From: Phyto melanocephala
Lineage: Eukaryota > Arthropoda > Insecta > Diptera > Rhinophoridae
Length of the DNA: 64,000 bases
Direction of reading: 5' to 3'
Assembly (NCBI GenBank): GCA_941918925.1
Contig: OW799233.1
Coordinates: forward strand, 124,830,833-124,894,832
Shown: piece by piece, positions 1 through 12,539 of the stretch
Layout of the letters: every line of letters begins with the position of its first letter
Numbering within the stretch: position 1 is the first letter of the stretch
Position numbers and translations under genes: made by a program
Notes under the pieces: model-generated
Told to the model about the DNA's origin: nothing
Database searches by the model: none
The model's input: the letters and a program-made list of their open reading frames with translations, nothing else

Positions 1-935
1 GGCAAAATTGGCATCTTCTGTAAGTCGATCACCAACTTAGCGAAGCGAAAACGCAACCATTTTCGTTCAGCAGAAGGATAAAACTAATTATCTGTCAAAT
101 TAGACATGACGTATGTGTTACTATTGACGAAATAAGCACTAGTTGAAAAAAACGTTAAATAAAAAAAATAAAAATGTTTATAATAAATTTTCGACTAATA
201 CAAAATGTACGATCAGTTCTCGATTTGCAGAAAATCTTGGAATATTTTTTTTATAACGAAAAAGTTACAACAGCAACTTTTAAATTTCTTTTAATATTGT
301 TTCCCCTATTTTACAGAATGTATATGTACAAATTTAATCAAAATTAACGACAAAGTTTTGATGTTGAAAGAATACCACGATTAATTGATTTGTTAAAAAT
401 AAGCCATCAATTTCTAATACATAAGGATATATATAAAAATTCTATAAATTTGTATGTAGTATACTTTTTGCTTGCACTATAAAGCATTTAAAGTTCTTAT
501 TTTAATCACACACGCAATACATATACAATCACACATACTTAAGGTATTCACAAGGTGTCCTAACATTTAATATTATCATAATGTTTCACAATAATAAGTT
601 CATTCGAGAACTTACAAATTTTTACGAATTTGTACAAATTTTTACTGCATTTTACGAAATTGCGTTCGTTTACACAAATTTGTAGTAAATGAGAGCACAG
701 ATAGAGAGCGAAAAGTGACGGTTCTTGACTGAGTATTTGCATATTTTTACTACAGAAATTTCTTGCAGTAAGATTTAGCAAAACCAAAAAACATATGATT
801 CAAAAGGTAAATAAACAAAAGTAAGCAAACAAAAAGTATACAATTTGTGAAAAAAATATTAAACAAAGGAAAATCCAAGTAAAAGTGCAAAATATTATTA
901 AATTTAAATTGTTTGTGAAATAAAGTTACTTAACA
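1..935. other. AT-rich flank and probable 5' leader of the 936 exon
   Basis: No coding region is visible. The last 150-200 bases before 936 are A-rich with few thymine runs (aaaaggaaaatccaagtaaa style), as fly 5' leaders often are. The part at 590-690 repeats ttttacgaattt and gttcgtttac motifs that recur at 1080-1210 and 23455-23600, so some of it is probably a degraded inverted-repeat element. No TATA box or initiator can be assigned with confidence. Confidence 0.35.
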
Positions 936-978
936 ATGTCTACAGATGAAAGAATGGAACTGCCTGAATCTGGCGCAG
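936..978 (+). CDS. Candidate first coding exon of an unidentified gene
   Basis: An ATG in good insect context (taacaATG) opens a frame reading MSTDERMELPESGA, which ends at a reasonable donor, CAG|GTATAC, in phase 1. The codons are mixed and acidic, unlike the surrounding A/T runs, and the preceding leader is A-rich. I do not recognise the protein. No continuing exon could be found on the plus strand in the following tens of kilobases, so the gene would need a long intron or end outside the window. The same ATG-to-donor pattern could arise by chance over 43 bases. A cDNA is needed to decide. Confidence 0.4.
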
Positions 979-1102
979 GTATACATACTTAAATACATAT
1001 TTGCACAAATGTATGTATGTATGTACATAGTTCCCATTAAACAACACAATATTTATTTGCCATCAGCTGTTGCTTCAATCTTACGAATTTTTACAAATGT
1101 CT

Positions 1103-1203
1103 GTTCGAGTACTTTTTTGGGCAAATTCTCTTTTTGAGAGTAAAATTTTCAATTTACTAAATAATTACTCATTTACTACAAAGTGCAGTAAAAGTACTCG
1201 AAC
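1103..1203. repeat. Short inverted-repeat element (MITE-like)
   Basis: The ends are inverted copies: gttcgagtactttt on the left and aaaagtactcgaac on the right, about 100 bp apart, with AT-rich sequence between. Related motifs lie at 590-690 and 23455-23600. There is no coding content. Confidence 0.4.
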
Positions 1204-2539
1204 AAACCTAATTTAAAAGCGATTGTTGTTGCCTTTCAAGTAAAAACTGTCCTAAAATAATACTACTGTCTATGGTATGTTTATTGTGCTGTCATAGCTA
1301 TTCAGCAGATTCTTAATGATCGGCTAAGGATCTGCTAAGCCAAGACAGCTGTAGAATTCGTAAGGCGCCACTCCGTTAAAAAAATCTGTTATCAAAAATT
1401 TAGAAAAATCGGCTATTTAAATTGGTATATCACACTTTGTTTTGTCGTACACAACATTCATATTTTCTATATATTTTTTAAAAAAAATTAATTTAGGAGA
1501 CCTTTAAATACAGTAACTGTATGGAAATGTACAATAAAAGAAAATGTTTACACAATTCATGCACGAATGACTTTTTCACGCAAACATGATTACAAAAATC
1601 CACATACAAACACATACACACACACTCTTCCAAACACATTTAACCAGCAACCGAAAAAAAATCTATTTAATACGAAAAAGGAACATAAACAAATAAATTG
1701 GGTTGCAAAAGCGACACATAAAAAAAGTCGTAATTAAAGGCAATAAAACAGCTGTTCGTTCATAATTTCAAACATTTTATTACCTTGAGGTTAAATGGGG
1801 GGAAATTAAAGTAACACAAAAAGGTATAAAGCTCTTTGCATAAAAATAAAACATCCCTAAGTATTTGTCCTAATGGCTTAAAAACAAGTGGAATTAAGAG
1901 AAACAAAGCAAATTAGCTAAATAATGAAGGAGTTTTTGCTTATACTAAAGGACTCGGAAGTTTTTAGGCGGCTGTAATGAAATACAAAATTTAATTTCTT
2001 TACAAACATTTTCTTAACAAAAATTTCTGTTTTATAATAAATTAAGTTTTCACTGTTTTGGTTTAAGTTTCTACTTCAAAAAGGCATCCAAATCAACAAA
2101 TGTAAAAAGCACAACAACAACATATGCTTTTAGATATTTAAAACACTTAAATGCCTATTCACTAAAGAAAAATTTTAAAAGGAATTTTCTTAAAGCACTT
2201 ATACACTTTAGCCGTTAACGGCAAACATGCTGACAATGTATACACAGCCTCTAGGTGTATTGTTGGTGCGAGAAGAATATAGAAACTAGATGGGCGAGTG
2301 TGAGAGTGTTAAACAATTGTTGATTGTTGTCATAAGACAAGAACATTTTTATAAACAAACATTTATTAACACATGAGATATTATTTTCTTATCGTCAGCA
2401 TCCATTGGGTTGTTTGCACATTTTTCATTTAATACCAAAAGAAAATTTAAACGAGTATGAAACAGATTTCTATTTAAATATTTCGAATGTTTGTATTGTA
2501 ATTCAAATCTTGCGTTTTAAACAATTTAAAAAATTTCCA
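1204..2539. other. No gene; diverged dispersed repeat at about 1220-1440
   Basis: The stretch 1220-1440 (gttgttgcctttcaagtaaaa ... tttattgtgctgtcat ... gatcggctaagg) reappears in the opposite orientation at about 12540-12800. It is therefore a dispersed repeat of unknown class. The rest is AT-rich without supported features. Confidence 0.35.
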
Positions 2540-3400
2540 CCGTTAGAAAATTTAAATATCAGCACAGGTAGTATCAGAGTCTTGTTTAGAGTGATTTTGG
2601 TCTGTCTGGAGGTGGCCCTGAATATCTCGAAGTTGTAGTTTTCAACTTCCATTGTATGCCCAAATGCGTTGTGCGTTGATAACATCAAATTGTTTTTATC
2701 TTTATTTTGGTATATTCTTTCTCAACTTTTTCAGAGGTGACAGTTGAATCCATAATAGCGATATCGTCGGCGTAAGCAAGTAATATGTGCTGTTTGTTGT
2801 ACCAGTTCTATTTTCATTTGCATCCCGTATAACCTTTTCCAGCGGATTGTCAAAAAGATCACACGATAGATTGTCTCTTTTTCTAAAGATTGGGTCGGAC
2901 AGGTTTTTTTCCTATTTTATTGCGTATCAGTTATAATGGCTCCAAAACTCAGACATGGCTTGCTACATCTTTTAAAGTATAGGAATGTTAAAAGCGACTT
3001 CATAGTCGACAAGAAGATTTTAGATGCTTTTTTAAGTATTTTCCAGGATTTGGCATAGTGCGAATATCTGATCGATTATGGATTTGCCAGATATCACCGA
3101 CTTTAATCCAACCGGTTGAAATCTTTTGCACATATAACATTTTGTACTCGATGGGGCGGAGACTTTTTTCTCTGTAGTCTCCTTTTTTGTTCGCAGGAAC
3201 TAAAACAATGATTTTGAAATCACCGGATGTGCGTTCTTCTAGCCAGATTGAATAAACTAGCTGTATCACCTCCAGGCTTAAACAATTCAGCTGGCAACCC
3301 ATCAGCTCCCGCTGCCTTATTAATCTTTAGTCGGATTACTGCTATTTTTACCTCATTATGGCTAGGCGGTATACATTCACTACCGTCGTCTGGGATTGAA
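2540..3400 (-). pseudogene. Decayed LINE (non-LTR retrotransposon) reverse transcriptase fragment
   Basis: Read on the minus strand with several frameshifts and stops, this piece gives successive reverse-transcriptase blocks in the right order. Near 3340-3280 is a KAAGADGLPAELFK-type block, then WLEER and KKGDY near 3245-3175, an IDQIFALCQILE-like block near 3070-3020, and the catalytic AYADD motif (LAYADDIAIMDST) near 2785-2740. The later YNFE and KTLILPVLI segments follow near 2655-2555. Known LINE reverse transcriptases have these blocks in this order, separated by more residues, so this copy is internally deleted and cannot encode a working enzyme. Neither the endonuclease half nor a poly(A) tail is recognisable. 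The clade is not resolved. Confidence 0.8.
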
Positions 3401-5239
3401 TCTGGAGTATCTTAATGGACGGTACTATCGGATACCAACAGTTGTGAAAAATATTCTTTTCAAACTTTATTATCACACACTTTATTTATCAATTATCAAA
3501 TTTCCATCTTCGTTTTTGCAGGATCAAGGCATATTTATTCATCAGGTAATCGCAGTTCGGAACGAATTATCTTTTTTTTTATATTTTTTATATATGAAGT
3601 TTGACAGCTAAAGTTTAAAATAAGTGAAGAAAAAAATAATCAGCTGACGATACAAGACTAACTGATGAATAAATTTTGTTTATGCGTAAATATAGCATTG
3701 CTAAGATTTACTCTTTTTCGGAGAATAAAATCAAACGTATTATAGCGAACAAGTAGACCGGCTACAAAAATGTAAAAAAAAAAATATTTACGCACTTATT
3801 TAGACGCAGGATGCATAGTTACTACATTCGGAAAAACATTTTGCATTTTTTCAAGACCAAGACCAAAACCGTTGACCGGTGAGTCTTTTTATAATTTTAT
3901 CTCTACTACTGTACACCACACCCACAAGAGGAATAAAAAAAAATATTTACTTTTGCATTAACATCCAAATAGTATGGCGGTGTTTCTTACTGCACAATCC
4001 AACCAACCCCTCAAACAGGTTCATTTTGAGTACAACTAAACTCAGAACATGAACATAAAAAACAAACAATTTAATGTGTATATATTTATGCTTGTGTCGT
4101 AAAATGATGACTAACAGTTTCACGTCAATGATCGATTATATAATTTTTGGTTTTGTATATTTTTATATTTTTTTTTCATACATACACACAGATGAGCAAC
4201 ATCTAATCTATGTATCTAAGTTTTACTTTTTTTATTTATATTTTTCTTCTTCTTTTTGTGGTGAAAATAGCCCAACACATGTTTGAAAGAAAAGCTTTTC
4301 TAAGAACTTATTTATGTGTACACTGAATTTATTATAAAAACACATATACATACTTAAGCAGTGATGCCACACTGTTCCGATAACAACAACAACAATTGCT
4401 AGATTTTTTTTAATCTAAGCACAACTTGGTTGCTTGTTGGGTTTCTTTAAATTTTTTAAAGTTTTTGGTAGAATATGATTACACTCAGCAGCAAAATCTC
4501 CATTAAATAAAACTATGTGGACTATATGGATTTTGAAGCGCTGAACTCAAATCCATTGTCGGTTTTTTCCATCAGATCGTCTTTTTTTTTATGGACGTGG
4601 CAAATTTTCCGCCCTAAATTAGTCAGGTACGGAGACATATTTCATCCTAACTCGAGAACCAGTCATCTGATTTGCAAAAATAACCGGAAGATGTGTAACA
4701 AAATTGTATATATTTTAGTTGAATACAATTTTCTATATTTTATCGTTTTGGAATGATTCAAAAATTAATGGAGAAAAAAAATTTTTTTCTTCCAAAATTT
4801 GTAATATTTTTCAATTTATAAATGGAATTAAAAAAATTTAAGGCAAATATTCAACATTTTAAACTTTTTTCTGAGAGCTATTTATCTTAAAAATAAAAAA
4901 AGCCATAAACCATAAAAATCGGTTAAAAAATTTAGATTTTATTGTCAATTTACCGCAGGTACCCAATATTGACCAAATATGTGTAATGCAGCAAACAACG
5001 TCATAGTGGGCGCACTAAAGCGCCTTGTACAAACAATGAATGGCAACTATTTAGGTTAAAAAATAAATGAAAAGTAAAAAAAAAATTTAAAAATATAAAT
5101 AATAAATATAAAATAAAAAAAAATATTAAAAAAAATATTTAAGAAAAATTAGAAAAAATATATTAAAATAAAATAAAAATAAATTAATAAAAAAATTACA
5201 AAAAAAAAATAAAAATATAAATAATATATAAAATAAAAA
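3401..5239. other. No gene; AT-rich with very low-complexity A/T at 5040-5240
   Basis: Nothing coding is supported. About 4500-4760 resembles 10870-11060 (a block containing tatgggcgtgg / tatggacgtgg and ccgccctaaa / ccccctaaac), suggesting a diverged dispersed repeat. The stretch 5040-5240 is almost pure A and T and leads into the Fam1 repeat. Confidence 0.4.
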
Positions 5240-5597
5240 TTTAAAAAAAATTGTTTGGCTCAGCTGGGGTTCGATCCCACGTTTTCTCTAACCAGTATAC
5301 CACGTTTGTATGTATGTGTGTTGTTGTTGTATGTTGTTTTTGTGTTAAAAAAACGAGGTGGCCGTGATTTTTTGCTCATATCTCAGTTGTTTATGTACCG
5401 ATGTTTCTGATTTTCAGTAGCGATCTTCACCCGAATATTTCTGATATTCAAAAAGTTGAGTTCAACATACACACGGACAGACTGACAGAGTTTAATCGAC
5501 TCCCCTATTCATAAGCTTTCAGAAAATATATACTAATTTCACACGGAATGACAAACCTACTATATATACCCTTTTTCACTGTGTGAAGGGTATAAAA
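5240..5597 (-). repeat. Fam1 foldback-repeat copy, partial
   Basis: This copy contains the marks shared with the copies at 34183, 34733 and 36314: a tRNA-like block ggctcagctggggttcgatc at 5258, the phrase tgctcatatctcagttg, the cacggacagactgacag block, and the terminal gtgaagggtataaaa. It lies in the same orientation as the 36314-38090 copy. The other end, with the ATTCGGC hairpin, is missing. It has no credible coding sequence. Confidence 0.7.
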
Positions 5598-6429
5598 AAT
5601 AAAATAAATTAAAATTAAAAAATTGCTGGTTGTGTTTTTGAGGGAGGTTTTTTTATGGTTTTTTGTTTTTAAATTCTCATTAACAAAATGAGAATTCAAA
5701 AATATAACTTATAAAAATTTTAAATTTTTCAAGAATTTGGGTAAAGGTTTACTGATGATCTGGCATAAGTACCGGTGAAATGCATATAAACCACCTTAAA
5801 CCCAACAACCAAATAAATATAATTGAAAAATTATGGGAGCATATCCTAAATAATTTAGTAAATTTTGGAACAACTTTTTTTATTACACTTAAAATATTTA
5901 AATGTTGTAAAAAACTTTAAGTGTCAGTACATGGTATTCAATTGACATGATGAAGAAAACTAACGCTGTAGTGGATTATATTAAATTGGTAAGATTTACA
6001 ATAGCCCTTTAAAAGAAATAACTATATACATACATGTAAATCATTTTAAATTACGTCAAATGTCAACACTTAGAAATTTAGTTGATTCTGATCCAGACTT
6101 TGTAACACCTTTCTTCAAATATTAATACAAATAAATGTACAGTGCTGTCTGTCTAATTTTTGCAAAGCAATTTCACTATATCCAGGTTGTTCATTAAATC
6201 AAGGTAGAAACGCTGTGCCAAAGAAGTAACAGTAGCACCTTTTTAAATTTTTTTATAATGTCGTTTTTTTGTTTTAAGGATAAATGCTTTCTTTTTTCGA
6301 ATCCATTTTTACGTAACAATTATATAACACCAATTATTCAGAAATTAACTTTAAGACACGACCTTAATGGAACATGCGCGCAGACTTAAATAAATTAACA
6401 CTTCATGGAATACGTACTTGTGAGAGTAA
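5598..6429. other. No gene seen
   Basis: AT-rich intergenic or intronic sequence. I see no conserved reading frame, RNA gene or clear repeat boundary. Confidence 0.4.
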
Positions 6430-6860
6430 AGGCTTCATTAGTCTTTACTTTCTGTTGTCGTTCTGTGACGTGCCGTTCTGTTGATTAATTTTTGTAGTTA
6501 TTTCTTCTTTAAAAAATCATCTGCCTTAATTTACAAGGTAATCTTACAAAAACAAGCTTATTATATTTTCTGTTTATTTTTCTAGTCAAAGTCCATACAT
6601 AAAAAAAATTTGTTGTGTCAGATTTCATCTATAAGCAAAGAGAGTCTCTATTTTGCAGCCACCTTTAAAATAAAGGCACCTAAATATCAGCTGTTTCTCT
6701 CTCAATGACCGTCACTTAACGTTGAATTCTATTTTCTACAGGTTCGTCCGCAACGGCACGGAAAGTAACAGAACAACTAACGACTTGTACACATTTTCTA
6801 TTTAACAGAATGAAGTCAGCTGATTCGGAACGGAACAGAAAGTAAAAACTAATTCTGCCT
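6430..6860. mobile_element. Harbinger-like MITE with TAA target duplication
   Basis: The terminal inverted repeats begin AGGCTTCATTAGTCTTTACT on the left; the right end reads AGGCAGAATTAGTTTTTACT when reversed. Both continue into TTTCTGTT. The flanking TAA (6427-6429 and 6861-6863) is a perfect 3-bp duplication, the size PIF/Harbinger elements make. There is no transposase inside the 431 bp. Assignment to Harbinger rests only on the duplication size. Confidence 0.6.
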
Positions 6861-8429
6861 TAACTTGTCAACTTACTCTAAAAGAATAGTTACTTTACCG
6901 TTATTTTATGTTCTCTTTAATTTTAATACTCTTTTTCATTGTTTTTCTCCTTCGTCAAACCTTAAAACTCACTATAAAGTATGTTCACTCTTTAGAGGTT
7001 CATGAGTGTTCACTCTACAGAGTAGTCAATGTAAACAATCTGGTGTTCACTCTAACGAGGTACTCATAGCATCGGGGCTTCACTCTACCCAGACAGCACT
7101 ATATTTTGAAAACATTTTAACATTTTCAAATATTAAATGCAAAACGTAAAAACTATTTTATAACAAATACATTTTAACTCTAATAATTTGTAAAATTTTA
7201 GTATAATTTTTGTATGTCATTCATTAAATTAAAAATATTTTTTTTGCTATCAATCATTAAATTTATATTTAGAAAGGCAATTTGAGCAAATTGTAGGTTG
7301 TGGTAGGCTTTGGTGCTTTTTTTTAGAAAACCTTGGTGGGAAAATTCCGTTATGGCATCCCTGTACTTGCGCAATGTAAACAAGTAAGCGAGGGAGAGTA
7401 AAAAGCACTTAGCATTGAACTTTCGTAATCACTCAGGTGAGAGATTTTTTTTTTTTGCATTTACATGCTTTAAACTAAAGACATACGTGTTAATAAGAAC
7501 TCATTCATTAAAACACCTTAAAGTGTACCTCATAATTTGAAAATATATTCTGTAGTATTTTGCTGCAGTTGGTTTTCTCAAATTAAAATGAATGCGGTTT
7601 TTGGGGACAAATGTTAGCACAAAATGATGGTTAATGATGGTGTTTAAATGTTTACTGCAGTGTCAGGCGTTAATTTCGAACGTAAAAGAATGTCAAGTAC
7701 TGGCAACTTTTTATGGAAATTAAAACATTCTACGAATATATTGGTTAAGTACAATTAAAGGAGCCGTAGTAGAGTGCATAGATTTTTAGTTCAAGTGTAT
7801 TTTTTTAATGTTTGTAACAAAAATATTGGAGCGAATTTTTATAAAATTTTATTACACATTAGGTGATAAAAATAAAAAAATAAAACATTTTATTAAATAA
7901 AAAATCATATGCTTTAATAGAAAGTGAAAAACAAATTTTAATAGACCCTTTTAACGAAAATTAAGTGAATTTTTTTTAACAAAACTTTTAACGAAAATAA
8001 GCTATAATATCGAAAATAATAAACTAATATTTAGAGAACGCATATAAAATATTTTATAAAAATTGAATATAAATATACATAGAAATAAAATTATAAATTT
8101 ATATTAATTCGAACTTTTTACTCTTAAATTTGATTATAAACTTATTAAAAATGAATGCTTCTCTTATTCTAATTTCATTAAGTTATAACATAAATAGTAG
8201 TTTCAAATTACATGTGAGTGTACCGATAAAGAGTGCTGATTTCAATTTAATTTATTTTAAAAAATCATTTTAGGAAGCTTAATAATATAAAAATGAACTT
8301 AAGCCAGAATAAAAAAATATTTATAATATATACTATAGACTTTATAAAAACAAGTTTTATGAGTTTTTAAACAAAATTAAAATTATGAAACAAATCTATG
8401 AATTGCAAAAAAATTATAACAAAAAGATC
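6861..8429. other. No gene; irregular TTCACTCT repeats at 6983-7086
   Basis: Four copies of (G/C)TTCACTCT occur at about 6983, 7008, 7045 and 7078 with spacings of 25-37 bases. About 8130-8230 has an inverted relative near 42680-42800 (gagtgctga / tcagcactcttta). No coding region is supported. Confidence 0.4.
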
Positions 8430-9676
8430 TAAGGATGGTTGAATTTTAAGAACCGATGCTGATTTTAAGTCAAACACAAATTATTTAGAAAATTGTCATT
8501 TCTTTTTACTGTTATAATATTGGTATGGTTCAATAATGTATGGAACAAAATATTGGTCAAATGACCGCCATGACCTCAACGGCACACCTCCATCCGATGG
8601 TGCAAATTTTCAATGACGCTGAGGCGTAATTGATGTTGAATGCCGTTAATGTGCGGAATTATATCTAAAATTAGCTCTTGATTTGTTGCTGGCTTATTGT
8701 GGTACACCTTTTCTTTCAAATAATCCCAAAGAAAAAAGTCAAACTGTGTCAAATCGCATGATCTTGGCAGCTAATTGACATCGCCACCACGTGAGCTAAC
8801 ACGGCCATTAAATTTGACGCGCAAAAGAGCCATTGTTTTGTTAGCTGTGTGGCAAGTAGCACCGTCCTGTTGAATCCTCCACATCCATATCTTCCAATTC
8901 GGGCCATAAAAAGTTCGTTACCATCTCGCGATAGCGAACAACATTCACAGTAACTGCCTGACCGGCCTCATTTTGGAAAAAATACGGCCCGATGATGCCT
9001 TTAGTTCATAAACCGCACCAAAAATACACTCTTTGTAGGTGCATTGGTTTTTCGACAATCACTCTTGGATTATCATTCGCCCAAATTCAGCAACTCTGCT
9101 TATCCACTGAGGTGAAAATGTGTCTTAAAGATGATGATTTTCTTCGAAAATTTATCATTCACGGTTGCCATTTCTTGCCACCATTCTGGCCATTGACGAC
9201 GTTTGGAATAGTCAAGAGGCTTAAATTCTTGAGTTAATTGCACTTTGTAAGCGTGCAAGTCTTTATGCATAAGGTTCATCAAGGACGAGTGTGAGAGGTG
9301 CAATTGTTGTCCACGACGACAAGTTAAGGTGGATGGTTCTTCAGCCATACTATCGTGAACGGCAGCAATATTTTCTATAGTATGAGCTGTACGAGCATGC
9401 ACTGGTGCTTTCACATCTCCTACAGGCCCAGTTTGCTAAAAATTTTGCACAATTTTTCCGATTGTACGCACATTTGGACAATTAAATTGACCGAAAAAAA
9501 TCACAAAATGCACGATATGCCTGAATAACTTTAACGCGTTGCTCGATTGTGTATATTTCCATGGTTCAATTTGAGTTAGTCTAAAATTGAGAAGTGTCAA
9601 ATGAAATGCAGAAAAAACTTGACGTTTAGGTGTGGTTCACATTCAACATCGGCCCTTAAAGTTTAACCGCCCATTA
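8430..9676 (-). mobile_element. Near full-length dead mariner-type transposon
   Basis: The element is 1.25 kb with terminal repeats GGTTGAATTTTAAGAACCGA (left) and the matching GGTTAAACTTTAAGGGCCGA (right, reversed), and TA at both edges. The transposase is on the minus strand from an ATG at 9562. The start MEIYTIEQRVKVIQ is followed by a frameshift and an in-frame TAG. An open stretch then covers the second helix-turn-helix (ENIAAVHDSMAEEPSTLTCR) and the linker into the catalytic domain (SKKII, HFHL). The C-terminal catalytic half (8540-9100) has stops and shifts. Known relatives are about 1.3 kb and encode a roughly 340-residue DDD-type transposase, so this copy is complete in length but inactive. 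Deleted sisters lie at 45125, 59377 and 62415. Confidence 0.85.
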
Positions 9677-9890
9677 TTTATTGCCAGATATTTACTATAA
9701 AGCAAAAATTTATGAAAAATGGCCTTTCTAAGTTGAACATACCTTTTATCACTAGTTCTGTCCTGCCCTAGCCATCAGTTATCTAACTGACTCATACAAA
9801 CAGATGATTATTTTACAAACTATGTTCATAATCATTTATTTCTGTTTGGTCAGTATTCAACAGAATGTTATTTAACCAACTATAAATATG

Positions 9891-10263
9891 ACCCAGCAAA
9901 AAGAGACATGCAAAAGAAATAGTAAATGCATGAATTCAACCCATGATGAAGTGGTTCAATTTAGGTAAAACATGCTTGTCTTTGGAGAGCATGTGTTTAT
10001 ATGAATATAATTATGAAATTCACCTCAATCTAATAAGTGTATAGAACGCATGCATAGTAGATGAAAAGAAAGACATGTTTCATGATTAAATAATGTTCAA
10101 GCTATTTTGCATGCATTTGCATGTATTTTGAAGCACATTAATAATATGTAACTTTTTTTGTATTCGGAGAAGGCATTCTTCATGCCTCCATTTGCACCTA
10201 TAAATTAGAAGTCATGAAAAATATAGTTCACATTGAACTAGTGCAAAATTTTTTTGCTGGGTA
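9891..10263. mobile_element. MITE with ACCCAGCAAAAA termini
   Basis: The left end acccagcaaaaag and right end ttttttgctgggt are inverted copies 373 bp apart. The interior is AT-rich with several gcatg motifs and no reading frame. The target duplication is unclear. Confidence 0.5.
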
Positions 10264-11080
10264 TACAAACATTTAAAAAAAAATGTCTTGCAATCGAAAA
10301 TTGTTAAAACAATTTAATATTTTTTTTGAATCGAAAATTTACTAAAATAATGTTTAAACAGAGTCTTGTTTTGCACTGAAATATTTGCAACATTTTTCTA
10401 TATATATAGAAATTTTTCCAGAATTTACCAAAATTATTAGCTTTCTTTTATTTATCAAATAAAACAATGAGTATTGCTGTTATACTTAGTATGTATTAAG
10501 CGCTTTACTAAAAAATGCGGATAAATATTATGTTAAATGTCCTTTGAGACCGCATAAATACTAACAAACCTCAACAAACAAAAATTGTAAAAGAACGTAA
10601 AATACTAAAAAAGAAAATCGATGAGGAAAAATACAAGCAGCAGAGCTAAAGTACAAAAGACCACAGAAAATATGGCAATCCCCAAGGAAACGTCATCATA
10701 ATACAACTGATAAACACTAATAAATATTTCGATGATTTATTGTTACCGGGCTGACTAAAAGGAGCAATAAATTTGTAACAATGTATGTGCAACATGTAGT
10801 ATTTCGCAGCTAAATAACACTGGTATGCAAAAAATAATAATCCCTGAACATAAATATGTGGAATATAGGGATTTCAACTGTTTAAATTAAAATCCGCTCT
10901 CAGTTTTGGCGTCTCACGTACAGATTTCTTTATGGGCGTGGCTTATATTTCCCCCTAAACAAAGCGATCACGCCAATTTATTTTAATATAACTCTTTAAC
11001 GGCTTGTTCGATTTGAATAATTAAAACACCTTAAGATGCTGGTTAAAATTACCTTTAAGTCAACTGTACATATTTTTTTT
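10264..11080. other. No gene seen
   Basis: AT-rich sequence. The last 200 bases resemble 4500-4760 as a diverged dispersed repeat. No coding or RNA feature is supported. Confidence 0.35.
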
Positions 11081-12493
11081 ATACCCGCCACCAAAAAAAT
11101 GGTGGGGGTATATTCATTTTGTCATTCCGTTTGTAACACATCGAAATATCCATTTTAGACCCCATAAAGTATATATATTCTAAATCGTGGTTTGATTTTA
11201 TGACGATCTAGCTATGTCCGTCCGTCTATCCGTCTGTTGAAAGCACGTTAGAGGTCGCACCGAAAAAGCTAGGGGGCTCAAATTTTGCCAAATTATATGA
11301 TTTTAGGTAAAGCGTTATATGGGAGGTGGGTGTAAAAGTGGGCGCGGCATCTTAATTTTTTGGCATAGTAATGAAATTGCCTAGGGGGATAGACGTAGCA
11401 AAATTTATCATCATACATCTAATGTTAGCGGTTTTATGAGCTTTTAAATTTCATTAACGGTAGATAACGTGAAAAGTGGGCGTTATAGTAGGCGTGTCAA
11501 AGTTATTTTTGCGAATGAGTACAACTTAGGTGTTTCAATATAGCCCTTTGTTATTACAAAATCGTTATTAATAGAGAAATTATATGATTTTAGGTAAAGC
11601 GTTATATGGGAGGTGGGCGTAAAAGTGGGCGCGGCATCTTAATTTTTTGGCACAGTAATTACATTGCCTAGGGGGATATACGTAGCAAAATTTATCATCA
11701 TACCTCTAATGTTAGCGGTTTTATGAGCTTTTAAATTTCATTAACGGTAGATAACGTGAAAAGTGGGCGTTATAGTAGGCGTGTCAAAATTATGTTTGCG
11801 AATGAGTACAACTGAGGTGTTTCAAGATAGGCCTTTATTATTCCAAAATCTTTATTAATAGAGAAATAATATTAATTTTAGTTAAAACGTTATATGGGAG
11901 GTGGGCGTAAAAGTGGGCGTGGCACATTGATTTGCCGTTACAAGAAAGCGTGTCACCAAAAAGCAAAGTGTGCAAAATTTCAGAGTCGTACATCCAATTT
12001 TGTTGCTTTTATGACGTTTTTGTTTTTAAATATACCGAAAAATACACTGTGCGGTATAAATTTTCGTACATTTTGATCGATAACTTCTCTCCTAATGCAT
12101 AGACTTAGACAATTTTTTTCATGAGTCTGCGTTAAGGCGTTTGGACACAATTCCATTTTATTCGATGTTCGAAGGACACGGTTTTTTCGGCCTACTCTTG
12201 CTTTTCGAGCTATAACTCTCTTCCTAATATTCCGATTTAGCCCATTTCCAATACCAAACAAACCTTGTCTATAAGAAAGATACTGGCAAAATTTGAGCCC
12301 CCTAGCTTTTTCGGTGCGACCTCTATAGTGCTTTCAACAGACGGACAGACGGACGGACATAGCTAGATCGTCATCAAATCAAACCCTGATTCAGAATATA
12401 TATACTTTATGGGGTCTAAAATGGATATTTCGATGTGTTACAAACGGAATGACAAAATGAATATACCCCCACCATTTTTTTGGTGGCGGGTAT
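11081..12493. mobile_element. Fam2 foldback element with about 215-bp inverted arms
   Basis: The left arm (11081-11294) starts ATACCCGCCACC and runs through ccccataaagtatatata, gtccgtccgtctatccgtct and gaaaaagctagggggctcaa. The right arm (about 12283-12493) is its inverted copy. Between them a unit of about 287 bp, beginning ttatatgattttaggtaaa and containing gtgggcg and ggcgtgtcaaa, is repeated at 11293, 11580 and about 11867. No transposase is encoded. The open frame at 11894-12076 recurs at 61046 only because the repeat does. Relatives lie at 43259-44360, 57687-59232, 59233-61693 and 62271-64000. Confidence 0.8.
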
Positions 12494-12539
12494 AAAAATC
12501 ACAAATAAATTAAATTTTGTTTGATAAACAAAAACAGCA

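Noticed and set aside
5032..5240. Possible satellite or origin-like A/T tract
   Set aside because: It is irregular A/T with no period; similar tracts occur inside other Fam1 copies.
11894..12076. MGGGRKSGRGTLICRYKK-type frame, repeated at 61046-61228
   Set aside because: It is conserved only because the Fam2 DNA repeat is; reading frame and start are not kept in other Fam2 copies.
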